DNA from: Gnetum montanum
Lineage: Eukaryota; Streptophyta; Gnetopsida; Gnetales; Gnetaceae
NCBI GenBank assembly: GCA_015680685.1
Contig: MNCI01037900.1
Span: forward strand, 402,373 to 466,372
Reading direction: 5' to 3'
Length of the DNA: 64,000 nt
Part shown: positions 21,802 to 33,799 of the stretch, in pieces
Position numbering within the stretch: the stretch's first letter is position 1
Layout: each line of letters starts with the position of its first letter
Position numbers and translations under genes: made by a program
Notes under the pieces: generated by a model
Told to the model about the DNA's origin: nothing
Database searches by the model: none
What the model saw: only the letters and a program-made list of their open reading frames with translations

Positions 21802-23112
21802 GTGAATAACCAACCCATGGAAATGAATTGGTATAGTAGCATTCTCACTTATCTACTTTCCCAACAAACACCACAGGAGCTGGACTTTAGGAAGAAACAA
21901 CAGTTTCTTCACAAAGCCAAGTACTTCATGGAGATCAACGGACAACTTTACAAAGTTTGTCCTGATGGCTTGGTTCAATGGTATGTGCCCAATGTGGACC
22001 AACTAAGAGTTCTACAAGATGCTCATGAGGGCCCTTGTGGACATCACTATGCAGGGAGACGAACGACTATTAAGATCCTGCTTGCAGGATATTACTGGCC
22101 AACATTATTTCGGGACACCCATCAATTTGTCCAATCCTATGAGCATTGTCAATGTGATGGAGGAATGACTGCTAGAATGGAGGGTCCACAATAATGGATT
22201 TAACCTTTAGAACCTTTCAACATTTGGGGAATAGACTTTATGAGGCCCATTACACCAATGTCCAATGGAAAAGCTTACATCATCGTTGTTGTAGACTATC
22301 TAACAAAATGAGCTGAAGCAGCTACTGTTACAGACTGCACAACATCTACAGCTGCACAATTTGTGCAACAACAAGTCATAAATAGGTTTGGTGTGCCACG
22401 TGCACTTATCTTGGATAATGGAACATACTTCACAGGTGCAACCTTTCAGAAATTGATGCAATGCTTAGGGGTTGAACATAAATTGACTACACCTTATCAC
22501 CCCCAAGTTAATGACCAAGCTGAGGTCATGAACTAGGAGATTACTGAAATATTAATAAGGACAATTAGCAAATATAGGCAATATTGAAGCACTAAACTGA
22601 ATGATGCCCTCTAGGCATCCTACTCCACTTGGAAACTACCTATAGGCTATTCTCCCTATGAGTTAGTATATGGAAAACTTCCAAAGCTTCCAATTCAAAC
22701 CGAGCTTCATACACTATCCATGGCGTGTGACCTCCACCTTGACCTTGATCTAGCACAAAAACAAATATTGGCAACTCTAAATGTGCTAGAAAAGAACCGA
22801 TTGGTTGCCCTGTCATCAAATGAGTTGCACAAGGCACATAACAAGCAACGTCATGACTTGAAAATTTGAAAGGTTAAGTATCAACCAGGAGATAAGGTCC
22901 TCTACTGGAATCCCACACATGTGCCACAATGCACAAAATTTCAAACATTATGGAAAGATCCTTACATTATTCATACAACCTTTCCCTTAGGGGCCATGAC
23001 AATATACAAACCTGAAAGCTCTGATAAGAGATTACTAGTGAATGTGCAACAAACCAAACCCTTCCATGAACTTAGAATAGACGATGCACATAATACCTCT
23101 GAGAGAGGATGA
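21802..23112 (+). pseudogene. Integrase of element A
   Basis: The frame starts MNNQPMEMNWYSSILTYLLS. A complete His-His-Cys-Cys zinc-binding module lies at about 22020-22155 (HEGPCGHHYAGR ... YEHCQC). The DDE triad is readable as Asp at 22234-22236 (GIDFMRP), Asp at 22414-22416 (LILDNGTYF) and Glu at 22522-22524 (DQAEVMN). YSPYELVYGKLPKLPIQT and a C-terminal SDKRLLVNVQQTKPFHELRI follow, then a TGA stop near 23110. About seven stops interrupt it. It would have inserted the cDNA. Confidence 0.85.
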
Positions 23113-23757
23113 CCTCGCTCATTATTTTGGATCTCCTCCTTTCAACTCAATCATGGGGGAAATGGCCATCTATGCTGATCAATCAAGGCCCTCGGTTCCT
23201 TTTTTTAAGTTTTTGTTTTACACATTTTTGTTTCACAATTTTTTTTTTATTTTTCTTATTTTTGTTTTGCAACATCATTTATACTCTTACATTTCTTTGT
23301 GTGTTTGTTCATTTTTTTTTATTCATCACCTAATAAGTGCTCCTAATGGTGGTATGAACTATATTCCATTGATTGCGAATGTTTGGTTTTTACCTTTGAG
23401 TTATAATGGTGTTGACTTTGTGATGGAGGCATTCATGTTACTTCAAGTGGATGGATTGGCCAAATATATTAATGCAAAGTCACTAGATGTGGTTGGTTTG
23501 AGGCTGTATTTGGAATGAGATCTACTAAGTCACATTAACCATTAACACACAAGGGATTGTACACCACCTTGTTCTTGAGACTCCATTCCATTCTCTTCTT
23601 CCATCCTTATTTCTTCATTTTTCACCTCATTGCTAGTTGTATCAATAGTCCATATTTTGGTTGATGAATTGTTTTATTTTTGGTAAATTCTTGTGGTTAA
23701 GACTTTAACTCTTGCTTCCAAATGATATTTCTAGAGCCTACGAACTCTTTGAATGTG

Positions 23758-23814
23758 GGATTGTCAGGGCATTAAGGGCATGAGCCTGCTTTAGGGAGGA
23801 CCCACTGGCATTCC
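23758..23814 (+). other. Conserved 3'-region hairpin, element A copy
   Basis: Arms GGATTGTCAG (23758-23767) and CTGGCATTCC (23805-23814) pair with one G-U where E1 has a Watson-Crick pair. The loop begins GGCATTAAGGGCATGAGCC and ends in the small GGGAGGACCC turn. Confidence 0.6.
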
Positions 23815-24118
23815 TATTTGGAGCATCAATTAATTTCTTTCCCTTAAACATTTTTGCAATCAACTTTTATTTTGTTCATTTCCATCCCTGACATCCATTT
23901 TATTGGCGTTGCCATTGTTTCTTTTTCTCCATCTTTCTTAGTCCTTATCTTTTTCTATTCTCTTGCTTCCAGAGGTTCACTCTCAATCATGGGAGTCCTG
24001 ATCTAATTTTTTTAATTTTCTCTAAACCCCTACACCTTGGGTAGTCACTAGTGTTATATCTCCAAAATCTGCATCAGCCATACCACAAATCGGCCAATGG
24101 ACCTTACACTAAGGCAAG

Positions 24119-24178
24119 GTATCAACTGCATTGTGATTCATTTACCCTTGTTAATTTAATACTATGTTGTGTGTGCAG
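24119..24178 (+). other. Putative 60-nt intron, element A copy
   Basis: Donor GCAAG|GTATCA, branch-like TTAAT (GCTAAT in relatives), acceptor TGTGTGTGCAG|ATGG. Length is identical to E1, C and E6. The exon downstream has an ATG-initiated peptide of 28 codons, and an overlapping frame open for about 70 codons. Confidence 0.5.
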
Positions 24179-24564
24179 ATGGCAATCATACATCAATGGA
24201 TTGGATCTGGAGGAAACACTTGGAATGGACTGGTGCTGGAGCAGTTATGCAAGGAACAAGATTGATGGTGCGCTTATGGCTGACCAATGAAAAGTACAAT
24301 CTTGGCATCGGCAGCAACAAACTTCTTCTTTTCTCTCTCTCTCTCTCTTCTCCCTTCTCTCTTAGCTGCCAAATAAGGCTAAATGTCAAGTGTGTATAGT
24401 ATTCACTCTTGTTGTCATAAACACTAATTTTTTCATGTGTTGTAATGATGATCCATTCACATGTCACCCCATTCACCATTAGTATCTTTCAAGTCAATAA
24501 TCCCATACCTTCCCAATATTTTGTAAGGAACTTGTGGATGAGTTTTTATTCAGTCATGGGGGTA

Positions 24565-25362
24565 TGATGAGCCACGATATTGCATCCACCCCTACAATAT
24601 CGTGTACGTGATATCGCAGCCCGTCGCAATGTCTATAAATAAGAGGTGGCTTTCTCTATTTTAGGCATCTAGATTTAGACCCTTAGCCAAACTATAGCAG
24701 TTTTACCATTCTAGAGTTAGAATAATTTCTATGTGCCCACAGTAGGAGTCTTAAAGTGAATGGATCTTTATTCAAGCAAATTGTACCTGAGCACACATTT
24801 GTGTACAGCAATAAAGATGAACTTTCTGATAAACCTTGTAGCATATGGACTAAGCTAAATAGGATTTAATTATTGTTAAATGTTTAAATGCTTTCCTAGA
24901 TAATCAATCTCTCTCAACCCTTGACTCTCCTAGTTAAGTGCATTTAGTACGACTGCTTCAAGCACATGTGTAATGCTTGGTAACCTAGTAATGAGTAGCG
25001 TTTGGTAATCCCAATAGTGTTGCACTGGTTCAGGGTATGTGTGGCAAGTGGGAACGGATATTGGTGCTAGGACAATTACAACTTAGTTAGTGAATAGTTA
25101 ATGAAAGCTAGTCACTTAGTTCTCTTCACCTTCCCCTATTAGCATAAGACATTAAAAAGATAAAAGATATAAAAATCATATACCTCAAGCTTACTTAACC
25201 ATACAACTGTGACAATACAAGTAAGTTTGAAAAGACAACAATTGATTAACCTTAAGTGTTCCATTAAGGTGCGTAAGCACTTAGTCCTTGGAGTTCGACC
25301 GGATCACGTGTGAGACGCTCGTATTCGTATGGTTGAGTGTAGGGGTACCTCGCCACTCATCA
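24565..25362 (+). repeat. 3' LTR of element A
   Basis: 798 bp, starting TGATGAG and ending CTCATCA. The polypurine-like AGTCATGGGGGTA (24552-24564) abuts its start, and the GGGGT duplication follows at 25363-25367. The palindrome array, TATAAATA and AATAAA are present. Confidence 0.92.
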
Positions 25363-25970
25363 GGGGTGGTATGGAGTTATGAGTTTATGTTCAACCCACA
25401 AGTGTTGCATGAGTTTTCAAAAAGTGGCACCTATAAAGTACATCCCATTATCAGAAATTAGTTTCCATGGCACACCAAACCTATTTACGACATTTTGTTA
25501 TACAAACTGTGTCACCATAGAAGATGAATAGTTGGTGACAGCAATAGCTTCAGCCCACTTGGTGCCTTTCCATTTAACATGGGATTGATGAACCCCATGA
25601 AATTGATTCCCCAAAGATCCAAAGGCTTCAGTGGTTGAATCCACTATTGGGGCCCTTTCATTCAAATGGTCATCCCTCCATCTCATTGGCATCTATCAAA
25701 AGAATGGAAGAAGTGATGGGCATCTATGAAGATCATTAGCTAATAATACCCTACCATGAGAATTTTAATGACCATCCTCCTCCCAGCATAGTGGCCCCCA
25801 CAAGGGCCTTTGTAAACATCTTGCAAGACTCAAAGTTAATCTACATCAAGAACACACCATTGTACCAAGCCATTTGCACAACTCTTATAGAGATTGCCTT
25901 TAATTTCCATGAAATGCTTGGCCTGATGAAGAAATTTTTGTTTCTTGTTATTGTTCCTTTCTTATGGCAT
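25363..25970 (-). pseudogene. Element B integrase, N-terminal and core part
   Basis: Minus-strand frames show the central integrase: FHGVHQSHVKWKGTKWAEA, then VVNRFGVPWKLISDNGMYF with the second catalytic Asp. It ends at VEHKLITPYHP where element A has inserted. Stops interrupt the sequence. The matching plus-strand copy in A runs at about 22200-22500. Confidence 0.75.
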
Positions 25971-26560
25971 CTCCTAAGTAAGTAGGTAGGAGAGGATACG
26001 ATCATACCAATTTGAATCTTTGGGATTTTTAACATCAACAACATCAACAAAGAGAAGTTCATCAAGGAATTGATTAGATAAGGAACCCTCATCCTCTTTG
26101 CTATCCCATCTTAATTGAGACAAGTGATTAGCAACCACATTCTTAGTCCCCTTTCTATTAATCATAACTATATCAAACTCTTGAAGAATCACTGGTTGTC
26201 GTATGACACGAGGGCTCACCATTTGTGTGTTCATCAATAACTGTATAGCACTGTGATCAATGAGCACAAAAACTTGGTATCTAGGCACATAGTACTTAAA
26301 TTTCTCTAGGACATACACAACTATCATGAGCTCTTTTTCAATGGTGGTGTAGTTTATTTGTGCATCCACAATGCTCCTGCTTGCACAATGGATGTAGTAT
26401 GGATGATTCTAATCATCCAACTATGTAAGCACAGCCCCCAGAGCATAATTTGATCCATTGGTCATGATGTGGAATGGCCTAGACTAGTCTAGTGCCAGTA
26501 GAATTGGAGTTTCTATTAGTTTCTACTTACACTATTGGAATGCATTCTCGCATTCCCTAG
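25971..26560 (-). pseudogene. Element B RNase H
   Basis: A clean minus-strand stretch at 25974-26369 reads INYTTIEKELMIVVYVLEKF, VLIDHSAIQLLMN and INRKGTKNVVANHLSQL, all RNase H landmarks aligned with A. The N-terminal part (about 26370-26560) is more decayed. Confidence 0.78.
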
Positions 26561-27650
26561 TCCAGGTGAACAGTGCATCCTTGTTTGTGAGTTCCACCAA
26601 TAGTTTGGCAATTTTCAAGAAATTTTTAATAATACACTTGTAATAACCTATGTGTCCAAGGAATGACCATATACCTTTCACTATTTCTAGTTTCCTAGTT
26701 ATTTTTTAGATGACATGTACTTTCTTTAAGTCCATCTCTATCCCTTTGTGAGAAATTATGTGCCCCAAGACAACCCTCTTAGATCATCAGATGGCTCTTT
26801 TGCCAATTGAGCCTCAAATTTGTCTCCATACACATTTGAGGAACTTACTTAAGGTAGTCTAAGGCTTGCTCAAAGGTAGCCTCATAGGTAGAGAATTCAT
26901 CTATGAAGACTTCCATGATGCTACCAATCTATTGTTAAAAGATGCTAAGGACCAACCGTTGGAAGGTGGTAAGAGCATTGCATAAGCCAAAAGGCATCTT
27001 CATGTATGTAAAAGTCCCCTAAGATCTTGTGAATGTAGTCTTGGCCTAGTCCTCCGATGCAATCTGGATTTGGTTATAGCCACTATAACCATCTAGAAAT
27101 TTGTATTAACAATGCCCTGATATAGTGTCCAACACCTAGTCCACAAATAGCAAAACAAAATGATCCTTGTATGTTTCCATAGTCAATAGCTAAAATTCTA
27201 TACAGACTCTCCATTTTCTTCCTTTTTTTGAACAATGATGAGTGGGCTAACCCATTCACTATCCACAATTTGATAGATGAACCTTGCTTTAAGGAGTTTT
27301 TTAATCTCCTCCTTGATGATCTACTTAAGCCTTTAGTTCAATCATCGTTGTGGTTACCTTTTTGGCTTGATGAAGGAGTCTATGTAGACTTGGTACTACA
27401 ATATTTTAGGATCTATCCCTATGAGCTCAAGATATGACCAAGAAAAGGTTCTTGGCCATTTTTCACCACTTTCAACCATTTCTGTTTCTACTCTAGAGCA
27501 AGTGTGGCATTAATAATCACTGACTTTCCATTCTTAAGAAATGCATACTCCATGATTGCTAGTAGAGCCTTTAATTCAAGGGGCTCTTGCTTAAAACTAT
27601 CAAGGATCTCCAACTCTCACTAATCTATTTTAGTTTTTGCATCAGAGAGT
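26561..27650 (-). pseudogene. Element B reverse transcriptase
   Basis: The minus-strand translation follows A's RT. The catalytic box reads VFIDEF at about 26893-26910, where the family has a double Asp; the second Asp is Glu. The start of RT aligns near 27430-27300. Frameshifts and stops occur throughout. Confidence 0.7.
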
Positions 27651-27879
27651 TGGCAATGGAGTTACTCTAATTTATCCATGCTCTTAACATAGAAGCTAGT
27701 AGGGCTCTTAGTTGGCTTAATGCATATTTTTTATTTAGCTTTATTATTTTCCATCATCCACTAAGTATCTTCTTGTTTTATGATTGTTGCATATAGGCAT
27801 CTTTGAATTTATGTAGTTTCTGCATACTGTTTGCATGCTTGAAGTGATATGCCTTTAATATTTCATAGTCTCTACACAT

Positions 27880-28320
27880 AATGGCACCTTCTGTCACTAT
27901 ACACGATGCATGGAACTCTCTTCTTCTTCACTCATCCAAATTTATTTTCCATAGAAATCTCCAAGGAAAGGTCTTGAATCCCCATTCTCACATCTATTGT
28001 GCTCAACCATGCCCTTCCCATGATAACAAGGATGTGCCCCTTGCAATTCTCCACATGGATCAATATAAAATTAGCAGATTAAGACCACCCAAAAATAGTG
28101 GTCACAATGTCCTTCACTAATCCCAAAGGGATAGTGATGGACTAGTCTACCAACCCTAGTCTAATATTGCTCTTTTTCAAGGGAGGCAGGTTCCATGCCT
28201 TGTACATCTTTTGAGAAATTAAGTTAACTCTAGAACCTAAATCTAAAATAGCCTTGCACAATTCATTTTTAGTGATTGTAGGTAGATGAGAGGACTCTTA
28301 AGATCATATCTCTTCCTAGG
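27880..28320 (-). pseudogene. Element B retropepsin-like protease
   Basis: Minus-strand frame with ELCKAILDLGSRVNLIS (Asp-Leu-Gly at 28235-28243), followed by MGRAWLSTIDVRMGIQDLSL and a basic tail. Residue order matches A and C proteases closely. Confidence 0.7.
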
Positions 28321-28699
28321 AAGTTGGTCAGCCTTAATCCAATATCTAACCACATGGGTCAACATGAAATTATGGAATTAGAAAGATTTTTGATTTGAAG
28401 GCTACTTAGTCTGACTTTCAAAGGTAGAAGTAGCAAGGTTGTAAGCCACAGGTGCTTGAGAGGACTTCATGGGACTACTGGCTTTGAAGAATGGCCTCTT
28501 GTAAGGCTTGGATTCAAGACCACTCAGCTGAGGAGCTATCTGTAAATGCACTACCCTCATGGCATTTTTGTGTTGTGGTTGTGCAGGTATTCTTCCCTGC
28601 ATAGATGGAGTACGTGGTAAAGGTGTTTTTAATTATGGTGTAGGAGTAGATGAGTGCTGAGGAGGATAGAAAAAAAAAGACAAGTCCCCCCTTGGAGAA

Positions 28700-30420
28700 G
28701 GTGCTATGTAGTACTTTGGAGGGTAGTATAGGTACATGAAGGAAGTGTGTCTAGAGAAGTCACATGGGGATACTAGTTGATGAACATAGTAGCCATAGGA
28801 ATCTAGTTGAGGATAAGGATATTGCTACCTTGGTGATGGCATCCCCCATGACCATGTATGTTACCATTGCTGGTACAGCTCTTGAGGTTGAGATGGTGCT
28901 TTACTCAGATAATATGCTTATTGCTAGAATTGCTACCTATAGTTGCCTCATGAATAAGGCAACCTCTTAAGTGCTTGTTATTTTTCCAATTGACGATTCA
29001 AAGTGTACACCTTAGATTCTTGAAGATGTGACAACACTGGACAACATCCCTTAGGATATTCATATTGGAAAATTTCACAACCATCATCATCAATTTTAGA
29101 TCCTACAACCTCCTCTACTATTGTAGCTTTATCCTTATTTTTGTGGTATCCCTGTTTGGTATTCTTTTTCTTTATTTTTTCATTACCACTACCCCCTTCA
29201 TCACAATGTTCTTTTACAATCTTCAAAGTCATTTGGAACTTCTCATCCAAGGACTCCCACATATTTTCTACCTTATCTGATATTTCAATAATATATTTTT
29301 GTATTGGTAAGGTTTTCCTCTACACCACTTTATCAAGTGATGACTCCTAATTATCATAGAAATGGACTTCCCTCTTGTGAATGGAGGGGTCTATGTAGTA
29401 TTCCTTGACACATTCTCATTTCTTAAGTTCACCTTCCTCTTTGGCCACTTGATCAATCACCTTCCTTAGCTCAAAAAGTCTTCCTCAAGCATAGACCCCA
29501 AGAGTTCTCCTTATTTCAGTCTTGATTCCATCTATAATATGGTGTACTTTGTCCCATTGAAAGTATCCATGGCCTGGGCATTAGTGCAAAAGAGAATAGT
29601 GCCAACCCAAGACTCCATCCAATGACTCATAATTGCTTTATTTCTAGCCTTGTATTTGCCTCCACAAATAAAATACTCTAAAGTATGTTTGATACTTATC
29701 ATGGAATAGCTCCAACATCATACTCCATGAGCAGATAGATTCTAGTTCTAAGGATTGGTACTAACTTTTATCTTCTTTAATCTGTATCCTTCAAAATAAT
29801 TTTAGCTTTTTCCATTCATTCTTAATATTTTCTAGGCACAAGTATCATAAAAGGCTTGTAAATGGTTTTTTGGATTTGAGTTATATCCCCTCTCAAATCT
29901 GGGGATATTATTCATATCCAACCTTTTAATGCAACTATCCTTTAAGTGCCTAGTTGGGATTCTAACTACATTTGAAATATTGAACATGTTCCTGGTAGCC
30001 AGCAAAGGCTCATCATAGTCATAATGGTCTCAATGGCCCCTTTCATAGCCACGATGCCTATAACGAGTCCTGCTATGCCTTCTTCCTTTGTGATGCTTCT
30101 CCCCTTGTTGTTGTTTCAACCCCTATTCTCTATTATCTCGGTGGGATATGTGATCATCCCTATCCCATAATTCATCTCTATCATGATCTATGTTGTTCTT
30201 TCTTTTGTCCCAACCTCTGCTTCTACTTTCAAAATTGAAGAAGGAAGATGATGAGGATGATCATGAGGGGAAGGAAGAAGGAGAATTAGCACTAAAACAA
30301 TTCCTATGGAATTCTCTGCTTCGATCCCTACCCCATTCCTTTTGTTTGTCCTTGTCCTTGTAATTTTGATTATTCTTACCCTTGGAAAAATGGTTGTGGC
30401 TACTATATTGACCTAAATCG
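28700..30420 (-). pseudogene. Element B gag, C-terminal two thirds
   Basis: On the minus strand an Arg/Asp/His-rich block (about 30400-30000, with GRDRSREFHRN and RRHSRTRYRHRGYERGH) precedes the capsid-like region (IPRFERGYNSNPKNHLQAF, AMDTFNGTKYTI). The Lys/Glu-rich segment and zinc-knuckle remnant lie at 28978-29262 (GCEIFQYEYPKGCCPVLSHL). The second Cys of the knuckle is Phe and the His is Tyr. The N-terminus is separated from it by the insert at 30425-32990. Confidence 0.72.
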
Positions 30421-30424
30421 TCGG

Positions 30425-31471
30425 TGTAAGGCTAGAAGGGAAACAGACACTGAGAGATCATCAGGCAGCCACAGCTGACCTTGCCTTCACCCGAGGGCAA
30501 GCTAGAAAAGTAAACGAAGGTAGAGTGCCTTGGATGGTTTGCACACAAATCAACCAAGGACTTCCTCGAGCGTAAGCTACGGCTAGCGCTGGGGTTATCG
30601 TAAATAGGATGTAAACGGAATGTAAACAATGATACGAAATGTAAATAAAGCGTACTAAATTATGAATAAAGCATAAACAAAGTTATATTTGTAAAGCATA
30701 AACAAAACTAAACAATGTAAATGGGAGGCAATAATGAACTGTATTATATTGTTTTTTAAAAAAATGTGCACCAGTCAAAGCGTAGTTGCACAAGTGTGGA
30801 TGGCAAGTCAAACGCCTAGCCTCGGAAAGATATGACACAATGATGCGACGATGAAATGGGATAAACATGAGAAGAACTTGGAAGCCAACAATCGGATGTG
30901 CCAAGCACCCAAGGATTGCAAGTTCTATCTTCCTTCAGAATTGTCAATCTCTCCAATCTTTGCCTCTTCCAATCTTCTTCTTCTTCTTCTTGTCCTTGCC
31001 TCTCTTGCCTCCTTCAGTTTGTGTGAATTGATAGGGTATTTATAAGGTTGGGCTAGGGTTTTGGCTAGGGTTTGCTTTGACTAGGTTCAATGTATCTGTG
31101 TTGGATAGTTGTGCACGAGTTGGATGTGTGTTGACAATTGCATTCTTTGACCAAGTTCAATGTATTTTACAATTTGTGGGTCATTCAAGCCCATGAAGAT
31201 ACAAACAAATTAGAAAAACAAGCCCTCAAGCAATAAAAATTTAAGAAAGCTTAGGAGGATTGGCTCCAGCCCCAGCCCGCTTGGAAAATATTATATTTTT
31301 TTGTGAATATTCAGCCCAATTTTGCATGGGCTTTCATGTTTCATAGCCATCGTACTAATTCCTGAACTTTGATTAAACAGTGAAAAGATTAGAAAAAATG
31401 AGAGAATCGCTGAGGGTTAAATCAGGAATGTAGTGTTGCAACCCGTGGTGCGATGAGTGTGGAATTGTTAC
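30425..31471 (-). repeat. LTR-like block inside element B gag
   Basis: On the minus strand the block opens TGTAACAATTCC and closes CTAGCCTTACA, an inverted TGTAA...TTACA terminus of LTR type. A TATA-like CTTATAAATACCC sits near plus-strand 31036-31048, followed by a GA-rich leader. It is richer in GC than the surrounding gag. No primer site or polypurine tract adjoins it and flanking 5-mers do not match, so it may be a partial element, a solo LTR or only LTR-like. Confidence 0.4.
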
Positions 31472-32990
31472 ATCAGGGGTGGACATTGCTGGTGGTGCCT
31501 GCAGCGACGGTGATGGTGGCAGGCAATGAGACGTGCGGCAGGGGAACAAAAACAGTGGTGCTAGGGCACATTGGCGAAGGACGCTTCAATAATGGATGCA
31601 AATTCTGAACCGTCAGCCCTGTCCATGAATAGCTCTTTTTTTTAACGCAGTTGTCGCAACTTTTCATCATTGTAGACGTTCTTGTTGCTAGATCTGAGCT
31701 CACTCAAAATTCTGACAAGCGTTAGCAGTGCTGTTAAGGCCAACAGAGGAAGCGCGGGAGACGAAAGGGCCGCAGAGGAGGAAATGGTGTAGAACGGGTA
31801 GTATGGATACTGAATAGTTGACTTGGCGCTAGAGTTAGGGCTTGGACAATGTCGATGACTGAAAATGTGTGACCGTGGTAGGCAGCATAGAAACAACAAC
31901 GCGGCGAGCAACGCAGGAGACAGTGATGTGGCGGTAGCACAGGAGACAACGACGTAGTGGTAGCACAGGAGACAGCGACGCAACGGGCAGAGTAGGAGTG
32001 GCAGCATGGCAAGCAGCAGAGGAGTGGCAACAAAGCAAGGAGTGGAGGAGTGGTAGCACAGCAAGCAACGACAGCAAGAGCAGTGATTTTTGGTGCTTTG
32101 CGCTGTCCACAGAGCATTGCTGGAGGCAACAATTTTCGGTGCCTGTGCTGTCCACAAGGCATCAAACAAGGCAGCAATTTTTTTTTTTGGATGAAGCATT
32201 TTATTGCTTAGAAATTGATCTTCTTAAAACATTTAGATTATGTAACTATTGGCAGGACTGACACGATGAAAATAAAGTTGATCTAATAAAGTTTACCACT
32301 AATTAATTTAATTTAATCATCATCAAGGGCGATGTGGGGAGACAGGAAAGGTAGAAGGGTGACAATGATGGAAGTGATAAAGATGTTGGGGGTGCATGGA
32401 TAGAACGTGGGGGTTCTTCAGGAGTCGCTAGGCCTACGCCTGTGTAAGCTCAGCTATGAATCCAGTGGCGACTTGGAGTAATTGTAAACGAGGCGGCTTC
32501 TAGGGTAAAGCTTCTGAAGCATGACTTTGTGCCACTCTTGCGTCGTCGCAAAGCTCCTCAGCTTTTTCCAGTCTGCCACATTTACCATGTATATATTCAT
32601 TTCTTCCTTAGCCTTGCTCTCGTCCAAGTTTGCCCTGAGACAACATGGAAAACATAAGCCTTTGCAGCAAAGGACTTGAGCCTAAATTTTTTTTTTTTTT
32701 TGTTAAAATGTGCCAGGCAGTTATCCACTATCGCTCACAGCTAGTTATCAGTAATGTGAATGTGATAGGCTACTCCCCGTTCACACATGATCTGCCTCTG
32801 ATCCTCCATCCATCTTGCAGTGAAGAATTCTGGGACAACCTCCTTGTAATTGGTTCTACCACCGCTTCAGCCTCTCTCTTCTTCTCCACAAGTGCTGCTA
32901 CATAGGCAAGCTTACAGACTATATTCTGACCTGATTCTGAGCCTGTACTAGTCTCTCCTTTGCCTGCATTTGTATAATCCAAGCTTGACA
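31472..32990 (-). other. GC-richer gene-like insert of unknown origin
   Basis: This segment does not fit gag or any retroelement domain I know. On the minus strand 32770-32991 encodes 73 residues with NIVCKLAYVAALVEKKREAE. About 32450-32640 encodes another stretch (MNIYMVNVADWKKLRSFATT ... then stop). Farther on, AATAAA followed within about 12 bases by a run of A (plus-strand T-run at about 32170-32181) looks like an mRNA 3' end. A second A-run lies near 32685-32700. The 31840-32160 part has tandem repeats of an 'agcacaggagacag' unit. It could be a captured or retroposed host transcript; I cannot name the gene. Confidence 0.4.
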
Positions 32991-32999
32991 TTATGGGTC

Positions 33000-33650
33000 A
33001 AGAATTTTTCTTTTCCAAATGCTTGAAAGGGCTTGAGTCATTTTTCTATTCAAAGTGTTGAACTGAAATTAGTGGTGTTTCAGCTACCATCTTTCAAGGC
33101 CCCCTAGACTTGAGAATCATTCTTCCCATCACCAAGGTTGTCCATAGTTGATTACAACCTTTGGTTAAGGGTATTCCCATCAAAGAAAGAGGGAGAGTCT
33201 GTGTATTGGGAGGCACCTGAAAAGAAGTCCTCATCTTCCTTGCATTGCTACAAGAATAACTAGGTATGGAACCTCTTGCCTTTTAAAGCCTCATATTGTG
33301 CTTCCATCTATCTTTTCCTTCCTTTGTTGGACATTGGTGGAAAGATAATCCCTATAGAGGTGATCCTAGACTTCATATTCTGCATTAAGTTTAGTGATAT
33401 CCAACAAGATCAAATTATTCATCAACATTACAAGAACCAATTAATTAGGAGGCAACACAATGTTGTCTTCCATATCCCCTCATCACAGTTGTTCTTCCTA
33501 ATGTAGGACAAAGGTGAAATCCAAGGTGTAAGGATCAGGATGGGTGTAGCTAACGTGAAATTGTTGGGGTATATATGTCTTTGGAACCTCCCTTCTTTGA
33601 TTAGTTACACCAGTAGGTGGTGGAGATTCGTCCTTATGAGAAGAAGCCAT
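33000..33650 (-). pseudogene. Element B gag, N-terminal third
   Basis: The minus-strand ATG at 33650-33648 gives MASSHKDESPPPTG, parallel to the gag start of A and C. Later motifs (LDFTFVLH, DMEDNIVLPPN, MDNLGDGKNDSQV) align with C's gag (DFTFILHQDEQL, EGNIVLPPD, IHNLGSDPHENQV). The frame stops resembling gag near 33000, where the insert begins. Confidence 0.68.
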
Positions 33651-33780
33651 ATTATTCTTTGTTGAAAATTATATAGTATGCTTGTTCTTATGTTCTTTAA
33701 TGAGTTTTCATTCAATGATTCTTACAACATCTTTGTAGGATTCAATATCTTTCCTACTTAGTGCACTTAGTTACACTAGG

Positions 33781-33798
33781 TTCCTAGTAATGGCACTA
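33781..33798 (-). promoter_or_regulatory. Primer-binding site for tRNA-Asp, element B
   Basis: Minus-strand TAGTGCCATTACTAGGAA lies one base from the 5' LTR. It matches 11 of 18 positions of the tRNA-Asp complement, and all seven differences are C-to-T or G-to-A. Position and spacing make the call despite the low identity. Confidence 0.65.
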
Positions 33799-33799
33799 G

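Larger units (their letters stand above)
23113..24564 (+). other. 3' non-coding region of element A
   Basis: This 1.45-kb region from the pol stop to the LTR holds, in order: the landmark 'aatcatgggggaaatggcc' (23149), a T-rich tract (about 23205-23290), the hairpin (23758-23814), an imperfect repeat of the landmark (about 23985), the 60-nt intron (24119-24178) and a short open frame after it. A polypurine-like tract (24552-24564) ends it. The ORF3 seen in B and D is absent. The order is the same in E1 and C. Confidence 0.75.
15994..25362 (+). mobile_element. Element A: full-length tRNA-Asp Ty3/gypsy retrotransposon (Athila/Tat-like), plus strand
   Basis: A 9369-bp element has two 798-bp LTRs, a 5-bp target duplication, a tRNA-Asp primer site, a gag-protease-RT-RNase H-integrase polyprotein region, a 1.45-kb 3' non-coding region and a polypurine tract. 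Gag, protease and RT lie in one frame, so the parent probably made a single Gag-Pol without a programmed frameshift. By eye the LTRs differ at about 10% of sites. Many stops and a lost base in RT show it is dead. RT motifs (FKDHFPLPFI, FLDDYSGYNQI) and the tRNA-Asp primer favour the Athila/Tat branch. Confidence 0.92.

Noticed and set aside
30425-31471. Solo LTR with a 5-bp target duplication
   Set aside because: The flanking 5-mers (gtcgg and tcagg) do not match, and the sequence on the far side is not gag, so a simple solo LTR cannot be claimed.
31642-32199. 185-codon and overlapping Cys/Leu/Ala-rich open frames on the minus strand
   Set aside because: They overlap in all three frames over tandem repeats of an 'agcacaggagacag' type unit in GC-richer DNA. 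Low-complexity composition explains the lack of stops; no domain is seen.
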